This document shows positions 8,737-17,362 of a stretch of DNA of 64,000 nt, piece by piece; the stretch's first letter is position 1, and each line of letters opens with the position of its first letter. The position numbers were made by a program, and so were the translations under genes. The notes under the pieces were generated by a model. That model was not told the origin of the DNA, did not search any database, and saw only the letters and a list, made by a program, of their open reading frames with translations. The DNA comes from RHKX01 sp963820055 (lineage in GTDB: Bacteria > Actinomycetota > Thermoleophilia > Solirubrobacterales > 70-9), in assembly GCA_963820055.1 (NCBI GenBank), contig CAWFYJ010000005.1:372001-436000 (forward strand). The letters are read 5' to 3'.

Positions 8737-8742
8737 TATATT
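8737..8742 (+). promoter_or_regulatory. -10 box (TATATT) for pdxS, leaderless type
   Basis: TATATT ends 8 nt before the ATG at 8751, and there is no ribosome binding site. It supports ATG 8751 as the pdxS start rather than the in-frame TTG at 8742, which lies inside the box. Confidence 0.6.
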
Positions 8743-8750
8743 TGGCGGTC

Positions 8751-9638
8751 ATGCCTGAGCACGCCACGTTCCGCCTCAAGACCGGTCTCGCCGAGATGCT
8801 GAAGGGCGGGGTGATCATGGACGTCACCGACGCCGAACAGGCCCGTGTCGCCGAGGCCTCCGGCGCCTGTGCCGTGATGGCGCTCGAGCGCGTCCCCGCC
8901 GACATCCGCCGCGACGGCGGCGTCGCCCGCATGTCGAACCCGCGGATGATCGAGGAGATCAAGGCCGCGGTGACGATCCCGGTGATGGCCAAGGCCCGGA
9001 TCGGGCACTTCGCCGAGGCCCAGGTTCTGCAGGCCCTCGAGGTCGACTACATCGACGAGTCCGAGGTCCTGACGCCGGCCGACGAGGCCCACCACATCGA
9101 CAAGTTCGCGTTCGACGTTCCGTTCGTCTGCGGCGCCACGAACCTCGGCGAGGCGCTTCGCCGGATCGGTGAGGGCGCGGCGATGATCCGCTCCAAGGGC
9201 GAGGCCGGGACGGGCAACATCGTCGAGGCCGTCCGGCACCTGCGTGAGATCGTTGGCGGCATCCGCCGGCTCTCGTCACTCGACTCGATGGAGCTGGCCG
9301 CCGAGGCCAAGGAGCTGCGCGCTCCGCTCGAGGTCGTTCGCGACGTCGCGGAGCGCGGCTGGCTGCCGGTGCCGATGTTCTGCGCCGGCGGGATCGCGAC
9401 CCCGGCCGACGCGTCTCTGACGATGCAGCTCGGCGCCGAGGGCAACTTCGTCGGCTCCGGCATCTTCAAGTCGGCCGACCCCGAGCGGACCGCCAAGGCC
9501 GTCGTCGAGGCGACAACCCACTTCAAGGATCCCGAGCGCGTCCTCGCTGCCTCCAGCGATCTCGGCGACCCGATGCGCGGCGACGACATCGCCGAGCTGG
9601 CCGCCGAGGGCGAATTGCTGCAGCAGCGCGGCTGGTAG
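8751..9638 (+). CDS. pdxS: pyridoxal 5'-phosphate synthase subunit PdxS
   Basis: The 295-residue synthase subunit of the DXP-independent vitamin B6 pathway. It condenses ribose 5-phosphate, glyceraldehyde 3-phosphate and ammonia into PLP, with ammonia delivered by PdxT. It is a (beta/alpha)8 barrel with the family blocks GVIMDVTDAEQARVAE, ALERVPADIRRDGGVARMS, MAKARIGHFAEA, DYIDESEVLTPAD and RSKGEAGTGNIVEAVRH. The catalytic lysines in MAKARIG and SKGEAGTG are present. Length and order are standard. Its TAG stop shares one base with the GTG of pdxT. Confidence 0.97.
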   Translation: MPEHATFRLKTGLAEMLKGGVIMDVTDAEQARVAEASGACAVMALERVPADIRRDGGVARMSNPRMIEEIKAAVTIPVMAKARIGHFAEAQVLQALEVDYIDESEVLTPADEAHHIDKFAFDVPFVCGATNLGEALRRIGEGAAMIRSKGEAGTGNIVEAVRHLREIVGGIRRLSSLDSMELAAEAKELRAPLEVVRDVAERGWLPVPMFCAGGIATPADASLTMQLGAEGNFVGSGIFKSADPERTAKAVVEATTHFKDPERVLAASSDLGDPMRGDDIAELAAEGELLQQRGW

Positions 9639-10252
9639 TGCCGGCCGCTTCCGGCGAGCCCCTGCGCGTCGGCGTCCTGGCGAGTCAGGGCGACTTCGCC
9701 GCCCACCTGCGCGTTCTCGCCGAGCTCGGCGCCGACGCCCGCGAGGTCCGGACGGCGGACGACATCGCCGGCCTCGATGCGCTCGTCATCCCCGGCGGCG
9801 AGAGCACGACGATCACGAAGGCGATCGAGCGGGACGGGCTCGAGCCCGCCATCCGTGCCCACTTCGAGTCGGGCTCGCCGATCCTCGGCACCTGCGCGGG
9901 CATGATCGTCTGCGACCGCGAGCACCTCGGTCTGATCGACGCCACCGCCCGCCGCAACGCCTTCGGCCGGCAGCTGCAGAGCTTCGAGGCCGACCTCGAG
10001 TTCGAGCCGGCCGCCGGCATCGGTCCCGATCCGATCCGCGCCGCGTTCATCCGCGCGCCCTGGATCGAGTCGTACGGGGACGACGTTGAGATCCTGGCAC
10101 GCTGGGAGGATCACCCGGTCGCGATCCGCGAGGGCGGCGTCCTCGTCTGCTCCTTCCATCCGGAGTTGACCGGCGACTCACGGGTACACGCACTGTTGAT
10201 GGCAATGGCTACGGCGGCGCGGGAGCGCGTCGCGGAGGAGGCGGGCGGATGA
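9638..10252 (+). CDS. pdxT: pyridoxal 5'-phosphate synthase glutaminase subunit PdxT
   Basis: A 204-residue class I glutamine amidotransferase that hydrolyses glutamine and channels ammonia to PdxS. The family motifs are GVLASQGDFAAH near the N-terminus, PGGESTT, the nucleophile Cys86 in LGTCAGM, and the His/Glu pair in SFHPELTGD near the end. The GTG start overlaps the pdxS stop by one base, and the stop overlaps the next ATG (ATGA), so the three genes are translationally coupled. Confidence 0.96.
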   Translation: MPAASGEPLRVGVLASQGDFAAHLRVLAELGADAREVRTADDIAGLDALVIPGGESTTITKAIERDGLEPAIRAHFESGSPILGTCAGMIVCDREHLGLIDATARRNAFGRQLQSFEADLEFEPAAGIGPDPIRAAFIRAPWIESYGDDVEILARWEDHPVAIREGGVLVCSFHPELTGDSRVHALLMAMATAARERVAEEAGG

Positions 10253-11352
10253 AGGACCCGAGGATCGACGGATTGGCGAAGGTGATCGTGCGCTACTCGC
10301 TGGAGCTGCAGGAGGGTCAGACCTTCTTCATCACGAGCGGCGCCAACGCGGAGCCGCTCGTCCAGGCGCTCTACGAGGAGACGCTGCGTGCCGGCGCCAA
10401 CCCGGTTCTCGACCTGTCGCTGGAAGGGACCGCCTCGGCCTTCTTCGAGCTGGCGAGCGATGCGCAGATCGACTGGGTCTCACCGGCTCAGCAGTGGGCC
10501 TTCGAGTCGGCCGACGCCCGGATGCGCATCCTCAGCGACACCAACGTCCGCGAGCTCAGCAACGTCCCGCCCGAGAAGCAGACGCGCCGCCAGAAGGCGA
10601 TGCACCCGTACATGCAGAAGATGATGGAGCGGAGTGCCGCCGGCGACCTGCGCTGGAACGTCACCCTGTTTCCGACCAACGCCTACGCCGCCGAGGCGGG
10701 CATGAGTCTGCGGGACTACGAGGACTTCTACTACCGCGCCTGCCTCTGCGACCAGGCCGACCCGGTCGCCGCTTGGGAGCAGGCGGCCGCCGAGACGATC
10801 CGCCTCGCCGATTGGATCGAGGGCCGCGAGGAGGTCCACATCAAGGGCCCCGGCACCGACCTGAAGCTGAACGTCGCCGGTCGCCACTTCAAGCCCGCTG
10901 ACGGCAAGTACAACATGCCCGACGGCGAGTTCTTCACCGGCCCCGTCGAAGATTCGGCGGAGGGCGAGATCACCTTCCACCTGCCGGCCACCTACGCCGG
11001 TCGCGAGGTCGCCGGCGTTCGTTTCCGCTTCGAAGGCGGCAAGGTCGTCGACGCCTCCGCCGATCGCGGCGAGGACTTCCTGATCGAGATGCTCGACACC
11101 GACGAAGGGGCCCGCCGCCTCGGCGAGCTCGGCATCGGCACCAACTTCGGCATCGACTTCGGCACCGGCGAGATCCTCCTCGACGAGAAGATCGGCGGCA
11201 CCGTCCACCTCGCGGTCGGCCAGTCCTACCCCGAGACCGGCGGCGTCAACGAGTCCGCCATCCACTGGGACATGATCTGCGACCTCCGCAAGGGCGGCAG
11301 CATCACCGTCGACGGCGAGCTCCTCCAGGAGGACGGCCGGTTCGTGGTCTGA
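10249..11352 (+). CDS. M29 family aminopeptidase
   Basis: A 367-residue metallo-aminopeptidase of the thermophilic AmpS/AmpT (M29) family, which removes N-terminal residues from peptides in the cytoplasm. Metal-binding segments are visible: MPDGEFFTGPVEDSAEG around residue 222, ELGIGTN near 296, and HLAVGQSYPE and IHWDMICDLR near the C-terminus, supplying the Glu, His and Asp ligands. The ATGA overlap with pdxT places it in the pdxST operon; a functional link to vitamin B6 is not obvious. Length is slightly below the usual 400-410. Confidence 0.88.
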   Translation: MKDPRIDGLAKVIVRYSLELQEGQTFFITSGANAEPLVQALYEETLRAGANPVLDLSLEGTASAFFELASDAQIDWVSPAQQWAFESADARMRILSDTNVRELSNVPPEKQTRRQKAMHPYMQKMMERSAAGDLRWNVTLFPTNAYAAEAGMSLRDYEDFYYRACLCDQADPVAAWEQAAAETIRLADWIEGREEVHIKGPGTDLKLNVAGRHFKPADGKYNMPDGEFFTGPVEDSAEGEITFHLPATYAGREVAGVRFRFEGGKVVDASADRGEDFLIEMLDTDEGARRLGELGIGTNFGIDFGTGEILLDEKIGGTVHLAVGQSYPETGGVNESAIHWDMICDLRKGGSITVDGELLQEDGRFVV

Positions 11353-11398
11353 GGGTCGGCCGTCGCTGGCGCCTAGAGAGGTGCGGCGGGCCGCAGGT

Positions 11399-11600
11399 GG
11401 GTTTGGGCTGAGAGGGGGAAGGGCGCGGGCGTCGACAAAACGCCACTGGTCGGGATTTGGCGTCGTATAGACACCCAATCCCGACCAATGGCCGCCGAAG
11501 GGGGGTCGTGGGTCGTTTTCCACTGATAATCCGAGGAAATCGGCCCACGAGCAATGAAGGGCCAACTCGCGCTCCCGCCCACGACCCCTCACAGCCAGAC
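11399..11600. repeat. intergenic palindromic element, copy A
   Basis: This fills part of the 540-base gap between the aminopeptidase and yebC. The left end is GGTTTGGGCTGAGAGGGGG-like; the right end (about 11582-11600) is a degenerate inverted copy. Inside are two hairpins: CCACTGGTCGGGATT (11443-11457) against 11477-11491 with one mismatch, and CGTGGGTCGTTTTCC (11507-11521) against 11535-11549 with two mismatches. Copies B, C and D are at 23592, 57373 and 44213. The rest of the gap (11605-11850) shows no gene that I can support. Confidence 0.6.
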
Positions 11601-11853
11601 TGACTCCCACGCTCCGTGCGATCCCCTCGGCAGGCCACGCCTCCCTGCAACGCCCCTCCGCAGGCGACACCTCACCGCAACTTCTTGCCGACGGCGCTGT
11701 TTGAAGGCGCAGACCCCTCGACACCTTGCATGTTCGGACGCTTGCGGGAGCTCCCGTCGATGCAGATCAATGTCAGAGGGCGATACGACGCGGCCGGACC
11801 TCAACCCCCCGTAGGTTCGGTCGTCGTCGTTCTGCGGCCTTACGGGCAGCATT

Positions 11854-11870
11854 GCGGATCTCACATCCGC
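11854..11870. promoter_or_regulatory. inverted repeat upstream of yebC, possible operator
   Basis: GCGGAT (11854-11859) and ATCCGC (11865-11870) form a perfect six-base inverted repeat with a five-base spacer. It ends 12 nt before the yebC -10 box, covering the -35 region. It could be an operator; no regulator is identified. Confidence 0.3.
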
Positions 11871-11882
11871 GTGCGCCGGTTC

Positions 11883-11888
11883 TAAGAT
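11883..11888 (+). promoter_or_regulatory. -10 box (TAAGAT) for yebC, leaderless type
   Basis: TAAGAT ends 6 nt before the ATG at 11895. The six bases between (CAGGGC) hold no usable ribosome site, so transcription probably starts at the ATG. Confidence 0.6.
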
Positions 11889-11894
11889 CAGGGC

Positions 11895-12644
11895 ATGTCC
11901 GGACATTCCAAGTGGGCCTCGATCAAGCACAAGAAGGGCGCCACCGACGCCAAGCGGGGGAAGCTCTTCACGAAGCTGGCGCGCGCGATCACCGTCGCAG
12001 CGCGTGAGGGCGGGGGGGACCCCGACGGCAACGCGACGCTGGCGACGGCGATCCAGAAGGCCAAGGACCAGTCGATGCCCAAGGACAACATCCAGCGGGC
12101 GATCGACCGCGGGACCGGCGAGGGCTCCGACGGCGTCGAGCTCGAGCGGATCCTCTACGAGGGCTATGGGCCCGGTGGGGTGGCGATCCTCGTCGAGGCG
12201 CTGTCCGACAACCGCAACCGGACCGGCTCCGAGATCCGCCACGCCTTCGACCGCCACGGCGGCAGCCTCGGAGAGCCGAACTCGGTCGCCTGGACCTTCG
12301 AGAAGCGCGGCGTCATCCTCGTCGACGGCGACCGCTACGACGAGGACGACCTGATGGTCGCCATCGACGCAGGTGCGGAGGACGTCATCGACGACGACGG
12401 CACCTTCCGCGTCCTCACGGCGACGGCCGACCTCGCCGCCGCCCGTGCCGCCCTCGACGACGCCGGGGTCGAGATCGTCTCCTCCGACGTCGTCATGGAC
12501 CCGAAGAACACCGTCGAGGTCGACGAATCGCAGGCGAAGACGCTGCTCAACCTGATCGAGGCGCTCGAGGATCACGACGACGTCGATGCCGTGCACGCGA
12601 ACTTCGACATGAGCGAAGACGTGATGCAGCGCGTGATGGCCTGA
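11895..12644 (+). CDS. YebC/PmpR family DNA-binding protein
   Basis: A 249-residue protein starting MSGHSKWASIKHKKGATDAKRGKLF, the invariant N-terminus of the YebC/PmpR family. Members bind DNA as transcriptional regulators, and some are reported to act on ribosomes stalled at proline tracts. All three domains are present at normal length. In Actinobacteria the gene typically precedes ruvCAB, as here, with ruvC 53 bases downstream. Confidence 0.95.
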   Translation: MSGHSKWASIKHKKGATDAKRGKLFTKLARAITVAAREGGGDPDGNATLATAIQKAKDQSMPKDNIQRAIDRGTGEGSDGVELERILYEGYGPGGVAILVEALSDNRNRTGSEIRHAFDRHGGSLGEPNSVAWTFEKRGVILVDGDRYDEDDLMVAIDAGAEDVIDDDGTFRVLTATADLAAARAALDDAGVEIVSSDVVMDPKNTVEVDESQAKTLLNLIEALEDHDDVDAVHANFDMSEDVMQRVMA

Positions 12645-12697
12645 CCCGCCGGCGCCGACTCGGGAGGCATCCGGGCCTCGGCGCAGAATGGTCATCA

Positions 12698-13204
12698 ATG
12701 CGGATCGTCATGGGAATCGATCCCGGCATCGCGAACACCGGCTTCGGTGTCGTCAGGGTGGCCGGCACGCGGATGACCGCGATCGACGGGGGCACCGTCG
12801 AGGTCGCCGCCGACGTCCCGCCCGAACAGCGGTTGCGTCGCATCCACGACTCGATCGTCGAGCTGATCGAGTGGCATGAGCCCCAGTCGGTGGCGCTCGA
12901 GAGCATCTACTTCGGCAAGAACGTCAAGTCGGCGATCGGCGTCGGCCAGGCGCGCGGCGTCGTCATGCTGGCCGCTGCCGCGCGTGACATCCCCTGCTTC
13001 GATTACACGCCGCAGGCCGTCAAGCTCGCGGTGACCGGCACCGGCGCCGCCGCCAAGGACCAGGTCAAGCACATGGTCGGCGTCCTACTCAGCCTTCCGG
13101 TCGAGCCGCCGTCCGACCACGCCGCCGACGCCCTCGCCGTCGCGGTCTGCCACGCATCCCACTCCCGCGACGACAGGACCGCGGAGGCGGTCGCCGTCGG
13201 ATGA
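12698..13204 (+). CDS. ruvC: crossover junction endodeoxyribonuclease RuvC
   Basis: The 168-residue Holliday junction resolvase, which cuts junctions migrated by RuvAB. The RNase H-like fold is shown by GIDPGIANTGFG with catalytic Asp8, the Glu in SVALESIYFGKN, and the C-terminal pair in SDHAADALAVAVCHA. A CAGAAT box 8 nt upstream of the ATG suggests its own leaderless promoter. The stop codon overlaps the ruvA start by 4 nt (ATGA). Confidence 0.96.
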   Translation: MRIVMGIDPGIANTGFGVVRVAGTRMTAIDGGTVEVAADVPPEQRLRRIHDSIVELIEWHEPQSVALESIYFGKNVKSAIGVGQARGVVMLAAAARDIPCFDYTPQAVKLAVTGTGAAAKDQVKHMVGVLLSLPVEPPSDHAADALAVAVCHASHSRDDRTAEAVAVG

Positions 13205-13785
13205 TCGCCGCGGTCAGCGGCGAAGTCCTCTCGCGGCGCAGCGACCACGTCGTCGTCGATGCCGGCGGCGTCGGCTACCGGCTGGCCGTATCGGCCGAGA
13301 CGCTCCGCTCCGTCCCGGCAGTCGGCGAGCGCGTCTCCCTCCATGCCCATCTGATCCCGCGCGACGACGCCCTCGCCCTCTACGGCTTCGCGACCGAGGA
13401 CGAGCGCGAGCTCTTCCTGTCGCTGATCTCGGTCTCCGGGGTCGGCCCGAAGGTCGCGATGGCGGCGCTCTCGGGCGGCTCGACCGGCGAGCTCCTCCGC
13501 GCCCTCGCCGCCGGGGACGCCAAGCGCTTCCAAGCGGTCCCGGGGATCGGCAAGCGAACCGCCGAGCGGATAATCGTCGAGCTTCGCGAGCGGATCGCCG
13601 GTGAGCTCGAGGAGGGCGTCTCGACGGTCGCCACCGAGGACAGCGCCCGCGAGGAGGCCCGCGAGGGCCTGATCGGGCTCGGCTACACGCCGATCGAAGC
13701 CGAGCGGCTGCTCGGCACCGCCAGCGGTGAGACGGCCGAGGAACTCGTCGCGTCGGCACTGCGCAACGCTCGCGCCGCCGCGTAG
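13201..13785 (+). CDS. ruvA: Holliday junction branch migration protein RuvA
   Basis: The 194-residue DNA-binding subunit of the RuvAB branch migration complex. The N-terminal OB fold begins MIAAVSGEVLSRRSDHVVVD. Two helix-hairpin-helix motifs are in SGVGPKVAMAALS and PGIGKRTAERIIVELRER. The C-terminal three-helix domain that contacts RuvB is LIGLGYTPIEAERLL. It overlaps ruvC by 4 nt and is followed by ruvB after 18 bases. Confidence 0.96.
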   Translation: MIAAVSGEVLSRRSDHVVVDAGGVGYRLAVSAETLRSVPAVGERVSLHAHLIPRDDALALYGFATEDERELFLSLISVSGVGPKVAMAALSGGSTGELLRALAAGDAKRFQAVPGIGKRTAERIIVELRERIAGELEEGVSTVATEDSAREEAREGLIGLGYTPIEAERLLGTASGETAEELVASALRNARAAA

Positions 13786-13803
13786 GCCAAGCTGTGGCCT
13801 GAG

Positions 13804-14868
13804 ATGTCGATCGAGCGGATTCCTCTCAACGAAGCGGCCATCGCGGCCGATGCCGAGCCCCGGATCGCCGACGCGCGCCGCGAGCGCGGGGAGGAGGAGC
13901 TCGACCGCAACCTCCGCCCCTCGAAGCTCGCCGACTTCGTCAACCAGCGGCAGGTCACCGAGCAGCTCGGCGTGTTCATCGAGGCGGCGCGGCGGCGCAA
14001 GGAACCGCTCGACCACGTCCTGCTTGCCGGCCCTCCGGGGCTCGGCAAGACGTCGCTCGCCCACATCATCGCCGCCGAACTCGGCGTGCCGATGGTCCAG
14101 ACCGCCGGCCCGGCGCTCGAGCGCAAGGCCGACGTCGCAAGCTTCCTGACCACCCTCGAGCCCGGCAGCGTCTTCTTCATCGACGAGATCCACCGCCTCA
14201 ACCGCTCGATCGAGGAGACGCTCTACCCGGCGATGGAGGACCGCCAGCTACCCGTCGTCCTCGGCCAGGGCGCCGGCGCCCGGACCGTCACGCTCGACCT
14301 CCCCGACTTCACGCTCGTCGGCGCCACGACCCGCGCCGGCCTGCTGACGACCCCGCTTCGCGACCGGTTCGGCGTCAGCCACCGGCTCGAGCACTACGAG
14401 CCCGCCGACCTGGCGATGATCGTCGAGCGCTCCGCCGGCATCCTCGGCGTCGAGATCGACCCGGCCGGAACGAGTCAGATCGCGAGCCGCTCGCGCGGCA
14501 CGCCCCGAGTCGCGAACCGGCTGCTCAAGCGGGTCCGCGACTACGCCCAGGTCCACGGCGAGGGAGTCATCGACGGCGCCATCGCGGCGTCGGCGCTGGC
14601 GATGCTCGAGGTCGACGAGGCCGGCCTCGACCGCCACGACCGGGCGATCCTCGACGCGATCGCCGGCAAGTTCTCCGGCGGCCCGGTCGGGCTCAGCACA
14701 CTCGCCGCGGCCGTCGACGAGGAGCAGGACACGATCGAGGACGTCTACGAGCCCTACCTCCTCCAGCAGGGACTGCTGAAGCGGACGCCGCGGGGGCGGG
14801 TCGTCACCGAGCGCGGCTACGCCCACCTCGGGCTCCCCGTCCCGGACGGCCTGCCCAGCCTCTTCTGA
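13804..14868 (+). CDS. ruvB: Holliday junction branch migration DNA helicase RuvB
   Basis: The 354-residue AAA+ motor of RuvAB. Walker A is GPPGLGKT (residues 76-83), Walker B is FIDEIH (125-130), sensor 1 is VGATTRAG, and the arginine-finger region RDRFGV follows. The C-terminal winged helix (TPRGRVVTERGYAHLG) is complete. A CAAGCT box lies 10 nt upstream of the ATG, so ruvB may also be transcribed separately from ruvCA. Confidence 0.97.
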   Translation: MSIERIPLNEAAIAADAEPRIADARRERGEEELDRNLRPSKLADFVNQRQVTEQLGVFIEAARRRKEPLDHVLLAGPPGLGKTSLAHIIAAELGVPMVQTAGPALERKADVASFLTTLEPGSVFFIDEIHRLNRSIEETLYPAMEDRQLPVVLGQGAGARTVTLDLPDFTLVGATTRAGLLTTPLRDRFGVSHRLEHYEPADLAMIVERSAGILGVEIDPAGTSQIASRSRGTPRVANRLLKRVRDYAQVHGEGVIDGAIAASALAMLEVDEAGLDRHDRAILDAIAGKFSGGPVGLSTLAAAVDEEQDTIEDVYEPYLLQQGLLKRTPRGRVVTERGYAHLGLPVPDGLPSLF

Positions 14869-14904
14869 ACGCCGGTCACCGGCAGCCCCGGTCCGCCGAT
14901 TCAA

Positions 14905-14910
14905 TAGCCT
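14905..14910 (+). promoter_or_regulatory. -10 box (TAGCCT) for zinc-ribbon/PAS gene, leaderless type
   Basis: TAGCCT ends 7 nt before the GTG at 14918, with no ribosome site. It supports that GTG as the start. Confidence 0.4.
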
Positions 14911-14917
14911 TCCGTTC

Positions 14918-15403
14918 GTGCCCTTCTTCATCTGTCCCAACTGCGGCAACCGCGTCCAGAGCGGTGAGCGAACGGCCGGCCTCTCGAGCCGCCCGAAGGG
15001 ATGTCCGAAGTGCGGGTTCGGGTTCCTGTTCGAACTGCTCGACGACTACTACCCGGCGCCCGACGCGGCCTTCTTCACGTGCGACGGCAAGGGGCGCGTG
15101 CTCGACGTCGGCCGCGGTGGCTTCGAGCTGACCGGCCTGACTGACGAGGACGTGATCGGCAGGCCCGTCAAGGACGTGCTCGGCCTCGAGTGGATCGATC
15201 CCGGCGACGGCGGCGAGGAGGCGGACACCGACGGCAACGGCGTCGCCGACCCGATCGAGACGACTCTCGAATGGGGAGTGCGATCGCTCGGCAAGCGCGT
15301 CGCGGTCCACGCCGAGGGGGATTTACCGGCCAAGGCTGTGGCCGACGTCTTTCCGGCCTACGATGACGACGGCGGAATGCTGCTCGTCCTCACGCCGGAA
15401 TAG
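14918..15403 (+). CDS. zinc-ribbon plus PAS-like domain protein
   Basis: A 161-residue protein. A zinc ribbon with Cys6, Cys9, Cys29 and Cys32 (ICPNCG ... GCPKCG) is followed by a PAS-like fold at about residues 50-150 (DAAFFTCDGKGRVLDVGRGG, TDEDVIGRPVKDVLG). PAS domains sense small molecules or mediate contacts; there is no output domain here. It sits between ruvB and secD, where many bacteria encode yajC, but it has no membrane segment and is not YajC. Function unknown. Confidence 0.7.
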   Translation: MPFFICPNCGNRVQSGERTAGLSSRPKGCPKCGFGFLFELLDDYYPAPDAAFFTCDGKGRVLDVGRGGFELTGLTDEDVIGRPVKDVLGLEWIDPGDGGEEADTDGNGVADPIETTLEWGVRSLGKRVAVHAEGDLPAKAVADVFPAYDDDGGMLLVLTPE

Positions 15404-15442
15404 GCAGCGAGCAGCTTCACCGCCGAAAACGGACCCTGAACC

Positions 15443-17362
15443 TTGGGCACTCGCCGCACGAACATAATCATCGTCGCCGTGATCCTGGCGCTGCTCGCCG
15501 GATCGATCCTGGTGATCGTCACGAAGCCGACCAAGAAGGGCCTCGACCTCAGCGGCGGCACGCAGCTCATCTACCAGGGCGAGCCCAGCGCCGACAACCC
15601 GACGGTCGACAGCGAGGACATCGATCGCGCGATCGAGATCATCCGCGACCGCGTCGACGCCCTCGGCGTCTCCGAACCGGAGATCGCGCCGCTCGGCACC
15701 GATCAGGTCCAGATCAGCCTCCCGAACGTCCAGGACACTCAGCGCGCGATCGAGCAGGTCGGCGACACCGCCAAGCTCTACTTCTACGACCTCGAGCCCA
15801 ACGTCGTCCCGCTCGACCCGAAGGTCACCGAGGTCACGCCCGCCAACCTCCAGCAGCAGTCGACGACGAGCCAGTACGACGCGGTCGAACTGGCCTCGAA
15901 GCAGAACACGAAATGCAACGACGTCTGTACGACGACCGGCCCGCAGCTCTACCTCTTCAACAAGAAGTCTCGTGAATACGTCGCCGGCCCGGAGTCGAAC
16001 CAGCGCGACCTGTTCTCGACGGACGCCGCCAAGGCTGTGCCGAAGGACGAGCAGCAGGTCTTCACCGTCCCGCAGGGCACGATCGTGGTCGAGGATCAGG
16101 ACAACACCTCGAACCCCGCGGCGCCGCCCAGCTACTTCGTCCTTCGCGACCGTCCCGAGCTCAGCGGCGACGACATCAAGAACCCCGAGCAGAACTTCGA
16201 CCAGAACAACCAGCCGAACGTCACCTTCGACTTCACCGACGCCGGCCGGGTCGCCTTCCAGAACATCACCCGTCAGATCGCCCAGCGCGGTCAGGAGTCG
16301 CTCGGCGCCCCCTACGCGTTCGCGATCGTCCTCGACGGCAAGATCGTCTCCCGGCCGATCATCGACTACAACGAGAACCCGGACGGCATCGACGGCCGCA
16401 CCGGCGCGCAGATCTCGGGCAGCTTCACGACCCAGGAGGCGCAGGACCTCGCAACCTTCCTGAAGATCGGTGCCCTGCCGGTCAACCTGAAGCTGGTCAG
16501 CCAGAGCACCGTCACGGCGACGCTCGGCCAGCAGGCGCTCGACGACGGCCTCAAGGCCGGCCTGATCGGGCTGCTGCTCGTCTCGATCTTCTTCCTCTTC
16601 TACTACCGCTTCCTCGGCCTGATCGCGATCCTCGGCCTCGGCGTCTACGCGGTCTTCTTCCTGGCGATCATGAAACTGATCCCGATCACGCTGACGCTGC
16701 CGGGCATCGCCGGATTGATCCTCACGATCGGCGTCGCGGCGGACTCGAACGTCGTCATATTCGAGCGAATAAAGGAGGAGTCCCGAAAGGGGCACTCCAT
16801 GATCTCGTCGATCACGACGGGCTACAAGCGCGGGATCGCGACGATCATCGACGCGAACGTGATCACGCTGCTGACCGCGTTCGTCCTCTTCGGGCTCGCC
16901 ACCGCGGGCGTCAAGGGCTTCGCCTTCACCCTCGGCGTCGGCACGATCGTCTCGCTGCTGACCGCAGTCGTCTTCACGCGCGCCGTCCTCGGCCTGCTCG
17001 GCCGCAGCCCGATCCTGCGCTCGCCGGCCTTCCTCGGCGCCCACATCGGCCAGGGCGTCCGCTGGCACTTCGACTTCGCCGGCGCCAGCCGCTGGTTCTT
17101 CTCGATCTCGGGCGTGATCCTGCTCGATCGGCGCGCTCTCGTTCGCGACCAACCAGCTCAACTTCGGCATCGACTTCGAGTCGGGCACGAAGATCAACGT
17201 CGCGCTCGCCGAGCCGGCCAGCGTCGACGACGTCCGCACCTCGCTCAGCGACGCCGGCGTGGCCGACGTCGAGGCCGTAAAGGTCCAGCAGGTCGAGCAG
17301 CCGGAGTTCGGCGCCAACGTCTTCCAGATCCAGGGCACGATCCCGCCACAAGAGGTCGGTGA
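15443..17362 (+). CDS. secD: protein translocase subunit SecD, running into the SecF N-terminus; frameshift near 17126
   Basis: SecD, a membrane partner of SecYEG that uses the proton gradient to pull secreted proteins across. It starts TTG at 15443, with one membrane segment, the P1 motif KKGLDLSGGTQLIY, a large periplasmic domain, and five more segments from about residue 375, including AADSNVVIFERIKEE. Without a stop it continues in frame into the SecF N-terminus (HFDFAGASRWFFSISGVILL, about 17069-17125), so SecD and SecF are encoded as one fused chain. An extra G at about 17126 then shifts the frame; everything after that in this frame to 17362 is arginine-rich nonsense. Confidence 0.9.
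   Translation: MGTRRTNIIIVAVILALLAGSILVIVTKPTKKGLDLSGGTQLIYQGEPSADNPTVDSEDIDRAIEIIRDRVDALGVSEPEIAPLGTDQVQISLPNVQDTQRAIEQVGDTAKLYFYDLEPNVVPLDPKVTEVTPANLQQQSTTSQYDAVELASKQNTKCNDVCTTTGPQLYLFNKKSREYVAGPESNQRDLFSTDAAKAVPKDEQQVFTVPQGTIVVEDQDNTSNPAAPPSYFVLRDRPELSGDDIKNPEQNFDQNNQPNVTFDFTDAGRVAFQNITRQIAQRGQESLGAPYAFAIVLDGKIVSRPIIDYNENPDGIDGRTGAQISGSFTTQEAQDLATFLKIGALPVNLKLVSQSTVTATLGQQALDDGLKAGLIGLLLVSIFFLFYYRFLGLIAILGLGVYAVFFLAIMKLIPITLTLPGIAGLILTIGVAADSNVVIFERIKEESRKGHSMISSITTGYKRGIATIIDANVITLLTAFVLFGLATAGVKGFAFTLGVGTIVSLLTAVVFTRAVLGLLGRSPILRSPAFLGAHIGQGVRWHFDFAGASRWFFSISGVILLDRRALVRDQPAQLRHRLRVGHEDQRRARRAGQRRRRPHLAQRRRRGRRRGRKGPAGRAAGVRRQRLPDPGHDPATRGR

Noticed and set aside
11809..11822. 14-base string shared with 23539-23552
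   Set aside because: Several chance 14-base matches are expected in 64 kb, and the flanks do not align.
14869..14917. GCCGGTCACCGGC palindrome after ruvB as a terminator
   Set aside because: The loop would be one base and there is no T tract, so it is not a plausible hairpin terminator.
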